Assembly: GCA_935421135.1 (NCBI GenBank)
Contig: OW285190.1
Span: forward strand, 8,752,501-8,816,500
Direction: 5' to 3'
From: Bugulina stolonifera
Taxonomy: Eukaryota > Bryozoa > Gymnolaemata > Cheilostomatida > Bugulidae
DNA length: 64,000 nucleotides
Part shown: piece after piece, positions 25,816 to 39,500 of the stretch
How the letters are laid out: every line of letters starts with the position of its first letter
Numbering within the stretch: position 1 is the stretch's first letter
Notes under the pieces: generated by a model
The model's database searches: none
What the model saw: the letters and a program-made list of their open reading frames with translations, nothing else
Told to the model about the DNA's origin: nothing
Position numbers and translations under genes: made by a program

Positions 25816-28800
25816 TAACAGTATGAATAAAGCTGGTACCTTAACGTGGTTCCATTTTCAAATTCTTACCAAGTGATGATTTCCTATTAGTATGTTACAT
25901 ACACATTCTTGTACGAATATGCAAAGCTACTTTTGTCCCTGTATTATTAGGGATCTTGCATTCAGTGTTGCTTTTTCATACAGATTGTGAACAGTTGAAT
26001 CAAGTCTACTTGATGACTTGTTTTTTTCAGTATTTATGAGAGCCTTAGCTTATCATATCTAGTGTCTGATGAGCATGACCCTTGTCTATATTACAGCTAC
26101 AGTAAATCACGCAACTGGGCTTTATGTCAGATACTTCCTGTCTGTGGTATTCTGTCATGTGATTTCACAACCATCAGTTAGTATATTTTCTACACATTTC
26201 ACTTGACCATTGGCTAGTATATGAGTGTAAAAACATTTTTGACATTTATAATTGATAATCCAGACTTCATGCTAATTAAAATATAAATCAAAATTCAATA
26301 GTGAGCCTGCAGGGGCATAATAAAGGATTATAATTGTTAGAATCTATCATGCAGTTAAGATGGGAATTAAAATTGATACTCTAGCGAAGTAGAAAAAGAC
26401 CCACGCAAATTGGGTTTCCAGCTGGAGTAAGTAAAGCCAATTTGGCACGCCCTGTTTGATTATCAAGAAGTAATATATCATAAAACCATAATACATGAAG
26501 TAGTTACTTGATTTTTATTATTACCAAACTATTACATGAGTAGCCATAACCTGCATGTTTGTGATGTTGATATCAAGTAGCTACCCTGTAATAAAATGCA
26601 AGGCTAGTAACGACTCTCTTCTTTTAATGAGACAAGCACTGATCAGATTAGCCCATAGGCTATCAGAAATTATGTAGATTTAGGGCTGTGGTCAGCTAAA
26701 TCTACATAAAAATGAAAGAAATTTCCCCAGTTTGTTAACTGTCTGCCTTGCTGTCTGTATCTTTCTACGCAGCATTGTGAGATGCTGCTATTGTGTTGAG
26801 ATCATCAAGAGGTCTATACCGCCCAGGCACATCATTTCTACCCTGAGTGACTCTAAACATCCATATTAATATAATCGTATCCAAAAGTGTTTATCTCAGT
26901 TAATCATGTAAAGCTCATTATGCTATCATTTACTAAGTCTTTTTAGTTATTATAAATAATGGCCAATGTATCAGATCGTACCAGCTTTTACATATAATAT
27001 CGTTCACATGATTATAAGCCCTTTTTGTAATGGCCGACTCTTTTTAGGTCGGACCTCGGGCACTTTTCTGCCACATTGTTATGCAACTTCCGGGCCGATA
27101 CTCTATAAGCAAGTACAGTTTCTTATGCTAGTCAGTTGTTGATTGCGCTCCAATAAAGCAACATCTCTCAACTCAAACTTCAGAGTCCAACTCTTGCAGG
27201 GAGGCAGCTCTAGCCTCGGTCCTTTTGGACCATTAGAGCCCGAACTCATCCTCATACTCTTTTAAGACACTTTCAACTCTCTCTCATGAGTATAAACATC
27301 GGACCTACGCCGATCCTTCACTCTTCAATGAGTCTAAGCATCGGGTCTACATCCTTACTACAACACTAAGAGCTGCACAACTGTCCACTCTTTATGTAAT
27401 GGTGGAAGTACAACTTGGCAGACCACTCTCAAACACTTCCCACACTCATGTCTACATTGGCACCAGTGGGACCAACCCATAACATATTACACTATTTCAA
27501 CAGTGTTTATAACTGTCACTGCAGGTATGTTCTAACAGCCACTAGTAAGTATATACATGTACATGTACATGGCTTTGTACTTGTTAATATGCTTGTGTGC
27601 TATTCTAAAATGTGCATTGTAGCCTCAGTGCCTGATACCCTTGTTACCACCCTAGAGTGAGGCACCAGGTATGCAGCGATATCCTAGAAAATTAGCTACA
27701 TTGGCTGCAAACAACCTACACTGTTGACAATTAGTTTGATACTGATCATAACAGGAAATGCGCTCATTTAATATATACATGTACATGCATGTAACTACAA
27801 AGAAAGTCACATGGCCGTACTTCAACCTGACAGCCATCAACTTCTAAATCTCATGGGAACAACCAGCGGTAGTCCTGTATGTTCAAATAGAGAGGTGAGT
27901 ATTTGAAGCCAAGAAAGTACTTCTAGGGGAGTTAGGTAGAACATCGGTGTACTTCTGGACACTGGTCATTGTGAAGAGGACTAGGCATCAGACATGGGCA
28001 CTCAAGTTATTTTACTCAGCTGGAGTCAACTTGGAGTAACAGCTTTTTATTACTTTAAATTGACTTGCACTTTGGCATTTTGTGAAAGCTGGGAGTTGAC
28101 TTTTACTTTTACTTTGCTACAAAGCAAATACACGTAGCTTGACTCTTACATGACTTTCAATATTGGTGTGACTCTACAAATACTTTTAACATTCAGTTTT
28201 CAATTAGAATTTGATTGGTTTGGTGTAATTATGTAATAATTCTTGTTTACAATAGAACAGTTGAAAAGATTGTACCTAACAGACCAACAATAATTAATAA
28301 GTAGAATTGCAGAACTGGAGAAACTTGAGAGAGTGCTTGTTTGTCACCATTGCTGAGCCTAGCAGCAAATAATCACAACATGTACATTATACATGTAACA
28401 TCAAAACTTGATATTACCACTGCAACCCACTGTCAGTTGAATCAATTCTGTATCTCTTTCCTTGAAGTTCAAACACATAATCGGTGTCGTACTTGGCAAT
28501 TTCAGGATGCCTGCTTATACCATAGTATACAATGTAGATAACTCATGCCCTCGCAGTAATATGCAAGGTGCAGCAGTCGACAAGTACGATAGTTAGAACC
28601 ATCACAGCACCTATACTTTGGTACTCAGTTCACACATCAGCTAGGACAAGGCTGTGGAGTTGTCTTTCATCTACATGTAGTACTCAGAATTAGACTAATA
28701 TCAACTTCCGTGGTAATTGCTTCTCTGGTTTGTGTTGCAATTGCTGCTCATTACCCAGCCTGATTGGTCATCAGTGGGTATAGTTATTTAGATTCAAGTG

Positions 28801-30526
28801 TTATTTCTGCTACGAAATTTGAGAGGAAGATAGAGGAAGAGTTGCTTGATTGGAACTGGTTATTAAAAGATTGATTGCTGTAATTGATCTGGCAAGGATA
28901 CTCCTGTTTCCATGGAGATAATAATTATAGCCTACTACTAATTATGATGAGGGTGTACTTTCAATGATCACTCTACCATAAAATATAGATGCTAAGTACC
29001 AAGGTCAACATAAAAACAGAAAGAATAATGGCATGGTAGAGGAAGGTTGGATTTTTATAACCGCTGAATTAAATTGGTTGCTGCTTACTATATTGGAGGT
29101 GGCCAGTAGTATAAGCAATACATGCATTGAGTCTAATCTATTGAAGGTTTATGATAGAGAAGCATCTAAAGACAGATCTTTTTTGACGGACTGTGTAAAT
29201 GCCATAGGATTTGCTGGTTGCTATAAGATATCTTGACTTATTTTGGTGAGTTTTATCGTTGTTGTAATTTGTTTTCTAAGCTCTCTACCAGTAGTTTATA
29301 CTATATATGCACTGTAGTTTTGTTTTCATTTATATTTCTTGTTGCTATGGTAACACAAGTCAGTGGGGGGAAAGGAAATTCTGTAGCAACATTATTTGTG
29401 TTACTGGTAAGTGTTGATTACTGCATTGATAATAATTGTTTATGTCTAACTGCATTTGACTAGGCTAATGTATGCTGATGGTCATGTCTTAACAGATTAT
29501 ATAAACCACAGAAATCTAAAATAGACAATAATAATAGTTGTAGTGAAATCACCTACAGTAAATGCATGTATATTAGTGTACTATATTTGTTACCTGCAGT
29601 GCTCCCAAGACTGGAACAATTGAGCCTGAAACAGACTAATTTTTTACATCTACCTACAGTAATATTATAAATAAATGTTCATCATATTATTTCCAGTAAG
29701 TGCCCAATTTTAGACTTTAGGGCTGCATCCAAAGCAGGCCGTCCTACCAATCCAAGCAGTCTAGTTTAGATCTGAAGCAAACTGTAGACAGCATATCTAT
29801 GATGTAATTTTTAAGTTTCATTATTTGTCACTATCTGCAAATATTTATTGTTTTACTGTAAATAATGTATATTTGCAAGAATGGTTTTGTGCAGTATAGC
29901 CATCTGAAGGCCCACATAAAACAGAACAATATGTTGTGTGAACATTGTACAGTGAAGAAGATACCTTATTGATCTGTTTCCAAGGGAGGGAGCTCGCAGG
30001 CTCTTGCCACTCTTGCAAGCTTTAGTTTATGAGGAAAGAAAGTCAAACAGATTAGTGAAGCGTTAACAGTGTTCCAAGAAATTATTACATCATATAGTTG
30101 CATATCTTATGGTAAACGCATTTACAAAAGTAATAATTGAGAACATATACCACCTATCCCTGACATAGACACATTTGATTTATATCAGGAGGAAAATAGA
30201 GAATTACTGTTTGACTGGTCAAGGGTGAACTACGTACAGCTGCTGTGGATGGTAACTAATAATGTACAATATAAATTGTAGTCCATTAATCATAGAGAAG
30301 GCATTTTTAGTACCATTAATTAATGTTGCAGTAAGACATGGACAGTACTGTAGTAAACAGAATTATCCTCCCATGACTTACCATCAGTTTAGTTTTATCT
30401 AAGTTTTGTTCTGGCTGTAGCTGGCTAGTTAATATCCAGCACACTGACAGTATGATAGTTCAGATATGTAATGTTGTTTATATACGTGTAGACTGTGGTC
30501 TTGAAATTTAGAGCCTATCTAAAGTT
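25816..30526. other. intergenic DNA between UNC93-like copies 2 and 3
   Basis: No supportable gene. A solo LTR lies at 26792-27491. The rest is AT-rich sequence with scattered short open frames, none with recognisable domains. Confidence 0.55.
26792..27491 (+). mobile_element. solo LTR (family member D)
   Basis: Begins TGTGTTGAGATCATC and ends CATAACATATTACA, with a perfect 4-bp target duplication CTAT at 26788-26791 and 27492-27495. Internal order is 'ttataagccctttttgt', a 'ggtcgga' block, 'cttccgggccgatac', then 'ccaataaagcaacatctc' (AATAAA signal) and 'cactctttatgtaatg'. The same order is seen at 43.15-44.08 kb and reversed at 6.8 and 8.1 kb. Confidence 0.75.
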
Positions 30527-33500
30527 ATGGATACTGAGCTGGACAGTTATTCTCCAGGAAAAGATGAGGAGAAACAGGGAATCCTAGAAACTGATTCATC
30601 TCACTCAGATGAAGCTGGATTTAGTAATGTTTCACAGGTGATATTGTGTAGTATTCCATGCATGTACATATATTATTATATTTTGTGTATTCTTTGTACG
30701 ATACTACCAGATTTATTTATATTTGAGAAAACCCCAAAGGTGGCACACTCTTCTTGAGTTGTCCTCTCTTGTATGAGTGGAAGAATGTAGTTTGAAGCCA
30801 GTAGTTCAGCAGTATATTGTTTCATCCTACTATATTATATACGGGTCTATTTTTTTACATGGACGCACTCATGCCTTAGACCTACATATTGTACAAAGTA
30901 CAGTGTAGGCTACAACATATAGAATTGATGTCACAGGTACTCTACTTGATGTTACACGCATGTATTAATAATATAATAATATAACTACATGTACTGTGTG
31001 TAAATTTTACATTGTACATGTACATGCATCACATTACGTGTATATATCCGATGTACAATGTACATGTACTGTATGTGTGTATAGTTTATGTGACACTATT
31101 AGGTATATATAATTATTATAGGCTATGCATATGGATTCCTAGTCACACTGTGCTGATGTAATAATATAATATATTTGCTCCAGGCATTGGAGTTGTAGCA
31201 TAAAAGTATTATGTTATAATACTTTTCTGCTACAACTCAGTTACCAACTCAATTTAATGTTGGAGTTTTACTATGTTATTTGGATGACATCTGAATATTG
31301 TATAGGTTTGCCTAAATTACATCCCATATAATGCTGAAGTTTTATAGGGTGTTATAGCGCTAAACCTGGTTGACATTTTAACAGTTTATATTTTAGCAAT
31401 ATTGCAGCAGTGTGGTATTCCACCTAGAGTTTTGGCAAAAGATATCCAATGCCTGGAGCAAATGTTGGACCACTTGTAGATGTGTTGGCAGTTTATCGGG
31501 GTTCGATCACAGGCACAATGATTTTAAGCATGGAACCCTCTTAACTTTGGTCGCAAAAATAGCGGTAACACCACATGTACTCATTCCAACATTGACAGTT
31601 TAATTGCAAGCTTAACTGATTTCAAGCACATTAGCGACACTTTTAAATTTATTGTTTAAAAATAATTCAAGGATGCAATGTCAAAAGTGGAACAGGTTCT
31701 GTTGATACACTGCTCTCGGACGATATCAGGATAAAGCCTATTAAGGAGTATAGGTTGGAGTTTAGAAGTGGGTACACTCTGTGTACTGGCTGCTCACACC
31801 TCTAATATGTGGAGCACCACATATGCCCTGATTCTCCTCACTTCTAGTACATGTACTGTTTGGGGGATTGTTATTAAGATTCGCATATTATTATATTAAT
31901 AAAATTGACACTCCCTTTTGTGCCTAGAATGTTTTCATGATAACTTGCACCAAGGTACCTGTATGTAGTAGCCTTATTGATCACCAAAGTGGCTGCTAGA
32001 CCTAGGCCAAATAAAATCAGGTGCCGAATAACATAATCTCGTGCTACCGTAGGGTTCTGCCTGTGGTTGGGGCAATTTGGTTAGTGTGAAACAATATATA
32101 ATAAGTAATACAACTAACCCCTTTGAAATTTTGCTGAAGAACCTTGATGGGTCGAAATCATGTAAAATTATTGTGTCTACCACACAAAAAATAGGATCTA
32201 CTATTGGTTTTTTTGAGTGAAGACAGCCACTGCTGGCTCAGAGGTAGCCACTGTTAGTTCACCAACACATGCAAGTCGTTAATTGTGAGTGGGGGTTTAC
32301 ATGGCTTAGGTTCATGTGCTCTGAACATCTGTGCCAGAAGCGAGTCCAAGAATTTAATTTCAAAACCTGAACTGTTATGGCGACTTGGGCTGTGTCACAA
32401 AACTAAATCTACAAGAGTTGAAAAATCCAATGTCGATTTAAAAAAATTTAATGTTCATGATTATTGCCTTACATCTTTCATAAACATGTACGAGCAAGCT
32501 GCTAAAACGAAGACAATTGTTACTTAATTTGTCAACTGTATTGTTGTGATGACTAACTTTTTAGATTTGGCGAAATGTAGTTGTGTTGGAGATCTCCATA
32601 CTTCTACTTTGTGGCGCTTCTCTGGCCTTAGAACAGCTCCTATCCAGTTTCTTTACTGAAGAGGGAATGGGAACTACAACATTTGCGGTCATGTATGCCT
32701 TTCAGATAGTTACGGGACTATTTATAGCTACTCCACTCATTTCAATCATTGGTAAGCAAATTTATTTTTGTGAAGCCATTAGTATAATAATACAAGTACA
32801 ACTTAGGCAATAGCATTTTGTGATGGTGATTATACAGTTTTTAATATATTTGAGACAAATTTGAAAACAGCCTTGACCCATGGAAGATGGTTTTGAGTAA
32901 TTTTTAGTTCACTAAGCGTTGGTGATGTCATAGTTTTCCTATTTGAAAAAAGTATTCACAACTTCAACCACATCATTAATTCAAATCTTATACATGTATA
33001 CAATGCACAATGTACTTATACATGTATACAATGTACATTGTACTTATACATGTATACAATGCACATTGTACTTATACATGTATTATACAATGTACATTGT
33101 ACTTATACATGTATACAATGCACATTGTACTTATCCATGTATACAATGTACATTGTACTTATACATGTATACAATGCACATTGTACTTATACATGTATAC
33201 AATGCACATTGTACTTATACATGTATACAATGCACATTGTACTTATACATGTATACAATGTACATTGTACTTATACATGTATACAATGCACAATGTACTT
33301 ATACATGTATACAATGCACATTGTACTTATACATGTACACAATGCACATTGTACTTATACATGTATACAATGTACATTGTACTTATACATGTACACAATG
33401 CACATTGTACTTATACATGTATACAATGTACATTGTACTTATACATGTATACAATGCACATTGTACTTATACATGTATACAATGTACATTGTACTTATAC

Positions 33501-36500
33501 ATGTATACAATGTACATTGTACTTATACATGTATACAATGCACATTGTACTTATACATGTATACAATGCACATTGTACTTATACATGTACACAATGCACA
33601 TTGTACTTATACATGTATACAATGTACATTGTACTTATACATGTACACAATGCACATTGTACTTATACATGTATACAATGTACATTGTACTTATACATGT
33701 ATACAATGCACATTGTACTTATACATGTATACAATGCACATTGTACTTATACATGTATACAATGCACATTGTACTTATACATGTATACAATGCACAATGT
33801 ACTTATACATGTATACAATGTACATTGTACTTATACATGTATACAATGCACATTGTACTTATACATGTATACAATGCACATTGTACTTATACATGTATAC
33901 AATGCACATTATACTTATACATGTATACAATGTACATTGTACTTATACATGTACACAATGCACATTGTACTTATACATGTATACAATGTACATTGTACTT
34001 ATACGTGTATACAATGCACATTGTACTTATACGTGTATACAATGTACATTGTACTTATACGTGTATACAATGTACATTGTACTTATACATGTATACAATG
34101 CACATTGTACTTATACATGTATACAATGCACATTGTACTTATACATGTACACAATGCACATTGTACTTATACATGTATACAATGTACATTGTACTTATAC
34201 ATGTATACAATGTACATTGTACTTATACATGTATACAATGTACATTGTACTTATACATGTATACAATGCACATTGTACTTATACATGTACACAATGCACA
34301 TTGTACTTATACATGTATACAATGCACATTGTACTTATACATGTACACAATGCACATTGTACTTATACATGTATACAATGTACATTGTACTTATACATGT
34401 ATACAATGTACATTGTACTTATACATGTATACAATGCACATTGTACTTATACATGTACACAATGCACATTGTACTTATATATGTATACAATGCACATTGT
34501 ACTTATACATGTATACAATGTACATTGTACTTATACATGTATACAATGCACATTGTACTTATACATGTATACAATGCACATTGTACTTATATATGTATAC
34601 AATGCACATTGTACTTATCCATGTATACAATGTACATTGTACTTATACATGTATACAATGCACATTGCACTTATACATGTACACAATGCACATTGTACTT
34701 ATACATGTATACAATGTACATTGTACTTATACATGTATACAATGCACATTGTACTTATACGTGTATACAATGCACATTGTACTTATACATGTATACAATG
34801 CACATTGTACTTATACATGTATACAATGTACATTGTACTTATACATGTATACAATGCACATTGTACTTATACGTGTATACAATGTACATTGTACTTATAC
34901 ATGTACACAATGCACATTGTACTTATACATGTATACAATGCACATTTTACTTATACATGTATACAATGCACATTGTACTTATACATGTATACAATGTACA
35001 TTGTACTTATACATGTATACAATGCACATTGTACTTATACATGTATACAATGTACATTGTACTTATACATGTATACAATGCACATTGTACTTATACATGT
35101 ATACGATGCACGTTGTACTTATACATGTATACAATGCACGTTGTACTTATACATGTATACAATGCACGTTGTACTTATACATGTATACAATGTACATTGC
35201 ACCTATACATGTATACAATGCACATTGTACTTATATATGTATACAATGCACGTTGTACTTATACATGTATACAATGTACATTGCACTTATACATGTATAC
35301 AATGCACATTGTACTTATACATGTATACAATGTACATTGTACTTATACATGTATACAATGCACATTGTACTTATACATGTACACAATGCACATTGTACTT
35401 ATACATGTATACAATGTACATTGTACTTATACATGTATACAATGCACATTGTACTTATACATGTATACAATGCACATTGTACTTATACATGTATACAATG
35501 CACATTGTACTTATCCATGTATACAATGTACATTGTACTTATACATGTATACAATGCACATTGTACTTATATATGTATACAATGCACATTGTACTTATAC
35601 ATGTACACAATGCACATTGTACTTATCCATGTATACAATGTACATTGTACTTATACATGTATACAATGCACATTGCACTTATACATGTACACAATGCACA
35701 TTGTACTTATACATGTATACAATGTACATTGTACTTATACATGTATACAATGCACATTGTACTTATACGTGTATACAATGCACATTGTACTTATACATGT
35801 ATACAATGCACATTGTACTTATACATGTATACAATGTACATTGTACTTATACATGTATACAATGCACATTGTACTTATACGTGTATACAATGTACATTGT
35901 ACTTATACATGTACACAATGCACATTGTACTTATACATGTATACAATGCACATTGTACTTATACATGTATACAATGCACATTGTACTTATACATGTATAC
36001 AATGTACATTGTACTTATACATGTATACAATGCACATTGTACTTATACATGTATACAATGTACATTGTACTTATACATGTATACAATGCACATTGTACTT
36101 ATACATGTATACGATGCACGTTGTACTTATACATGTATACAATGCACGTTGTACTTATACATGTATACAATGCACGTTGTACTTATACATGTATACAATG
36201 TACATTGTACTTATACGTGTATACAATGCACATTGTACTTATATATGTATACAATGCACATTGTACTTATACATGTATACAATGTACATTGCACTTATAC
36301 ATGTATACAATGCACATTGTACTTATACATGTATACAATGTACATTGTACTTATACATGTATACAATGCACATTGTACTTATACATGTACACAATGCACA
36401 TTGTACTTATACATGTATACAATGTACATTGTACTTATACATGTATACAATGCACATTGTACTTATACATGTATACAATGCACATTGTACTTATACATGT

Positions 36501-39500
36501 ATACAATGCACATTGTACTTATCCATGTATACAATGTACATTGTACTTATACATGTATACAATGCACATTGTACTTATATATGTATACAATGCACATTGT
36601 ACTTATACGTGTATACAATGCACATTGTACTTATACATGTATACAATGCACATTGTACTTATACATGTATACAATGCACATTGTACTTATACATGTATAC
36701 AATGTACATTGTACTTATACATGTATACAATGCACATTGTACTTATACATGTATACAATGTACATTGTACTTATACATGTATACAATGCACATTGTACTT
36801 ATACATGTATACGATGCACGTTGTACTTATACATGTATACAATGCACGTTGTACTTATACATGTATACAATGCACGTTGTACTTATACATGTATACAATG
36901 TACATTGCACCTATACATGTATACAATGCACATTGTACTTATATATGTATACAATGCACGTTGTACTTATACATGTATACAATGTACATTGCACTTATAC
37001 ATGTATACAATGCACATTGTACTTATACATGTATACAATGTACATTGTACTTATACATGTATACAATGCACATTGTACTTATACATGTACACAATGCACA
37101 TTGTACTTATACATGTATACAATGTACATTGTACTTATACATGTATACAATGCACATTGTACTTATACATGTATACAATGCACATTGTACTTGTCCAGAG
37201 CTAAACCTACACTTGTCACAGCAAAAACCTACAGTCTGAGCAAAACCCATACCTCCCAGAACCAAGCTGGCTCTTAGTAGATTAACAATAATCCTAGATG
37301 TACCTTATGCTAAGTTGTATATCATTGTTACTAAATCACAGGAGCAAAGTGGGCCTTGGTGGTTGCCCTGATAGGCTACACAGTATATACTGCAAGCTTT
37401 TTCTATCCAACTTGGGGAGTATTGATACCTTTTTCCATCATCCGAGGCCTTAGCTCTGTGAAGTTGATATCTCATGCATATTACTTGAATATGGTAAGTT
37501 ACTCTGTCAGACAAACTTATGAGTTATTGTAGAGGAATGTGCTTTTATGCTTAAAAATATAGTGATTCTGGAATACAAGGATTGTTATTGCACAGCTTGT
37601 TTATACTGTCCTGGTATGCATTCACATACGTCATGTTTGTACAGTGCTGGTTGACTGTTGTATGAAAATTGCACCACACACACACACGTGCCCATAAGCA
37701 CCTTACACGCATGCGAGCCCATAAGCACCTTACACACATACAATTCCATGTGGATTTGTACTCGCACTAACACTGTTATCACATGAGTACTACTAACCCG
37801 GTCCCTGGTCCCTGCATAGGAGCATGTTTTAATTATGTTGTCAGTAAGTTTGACCAGAGGAATTTTAATTTGATTGCACCAGAGCATAGCAAAAATATGC
37901 TACAAAGTTTTCATCATATTATTGAAAAATACTTTAACAGACATACCTTATAATTAATGGTAATTTATTTTCCTGATCTGAAACTGTAGTTTGTAAGTAA
38001 TGGAAGTATACATATCATAGAGATGTGTTCTCTCAAGAGAAAGAGGGAGGACAACTTAGCAGATATTATTAGGACAATGTGATAATTGAACTGTTGATTA
38101 CAAGTCATTATAAACCTGAAATTGGCTATTACAAGGAAGTGGTTTGCATAACACTACAATGTAAAAGGTATTGGGGAGTTATGGTTTTCTATCTGGTGTG
38201 TATTTTGCTTTGCTTGATCAATTGCCAGGCAGGAATTTTGATAAACGGACATTTTGAAAGTGTATTTAAAAAACAGAAATGCACAATGTGTATTCTGTAG
38301 TTTTGGTGTATTATTTACCTTAAACTTTTGAAATAAGACTCTGTCTTTGTTTGCTAAGAACTTGACATTTAATTTAACATGATTATGCATAATTAAAATA
38401 TCGGTTTTATATACATGTACATGTACATGTACCTACAAAACTGATATAATACAGTGAGAATTTTCTCTCTCTACAACTAAACTGCACTGCATTGATACAG
38501 AGAGTCTTTAAGGATACTCTTTCTAAACATACTGTTTCTAGCTGAGATGTTATACAAGTAACGCTTTTCTTATTGTCAGGTTTAGCCAAATGGAAACATC
38601 AACAGCAGGAAAACATGTCATAGAAAAAGCAAAAGTCTGAAACGCAGCTTCATTGCAGTGCTTCCATTATGTGACCTTGTATTTATGTCTAATGAGAATA
38701 TGCAAGTAAGGGCGACAGTTACATGTATACCGCAATGCTTCTTATCCTCTCCAGGTGGCACATGACTATGCTCAGTTAAAGGGAATATCCAAAGATGCTG
38801 CTGCGAGCCTTATATTTGGAATCTCAGAGGGTGTCTATAAAATATGTAAGTCTGCCATCTAATGATAATATGTATCAGTATTCATGCACTAAAATTGAAA
38901 GTTGTAACATTGATTAAAATAATTTCATAAATTCTTAGTTGCTTCACAGTGTACGTGCATGAAGCTCTGTGCTGACAAAATAACTACATTATAATATGTT
39001 TGTTGTTTTACAGCACCAGTTTGGGGAAATCTTGTTTCTAGCGAAGTTCTCAAACCAGCTAATTCCAGTTTGAGAGTTGGACATGATGCAGGCTCAGTGA
39101 GTAGCCATAATTAATCTACAACTTTTCTGTGGTATAATCGGCAACAGTAGATGTACATTTTAGTTCAATAGAAGTACCAGTCATTGCAAATAGTGTACAT
39201 AAGTATCCTTATGTCATCAGTGCAGTATTGCTTTTTTGATAGTAAATTTACAGCATAGCCATAAATAATAGGAAGCACTGCCTTATCCTACTCAAAATGA
39301 TTAGCTTTGCTTAATTAAATAAGTTTGAAACCGCGACTTATTGCTAGAGAATTTTGATTTGCACCTGCATTCAGTTTTTTTGCTAATGTTAAAAAAAACT
39401 GAATGATATCGAAAATTTTTTTACCCCTCAATTTTATTGAGTTTTCTGGTAACAACCAAATGAAACCGCTAATTACGTGCTCAATTTTGAAAGTTTTTAC

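Noticed and set aside
32943..37277. Three overlapping open frames of about 1,390-1,440 residues
   Set aside because: They are the 28-bp minisatellite read in three frames, with a 28-residue period, and lie inside an intron flanked by good UNC93 exons.
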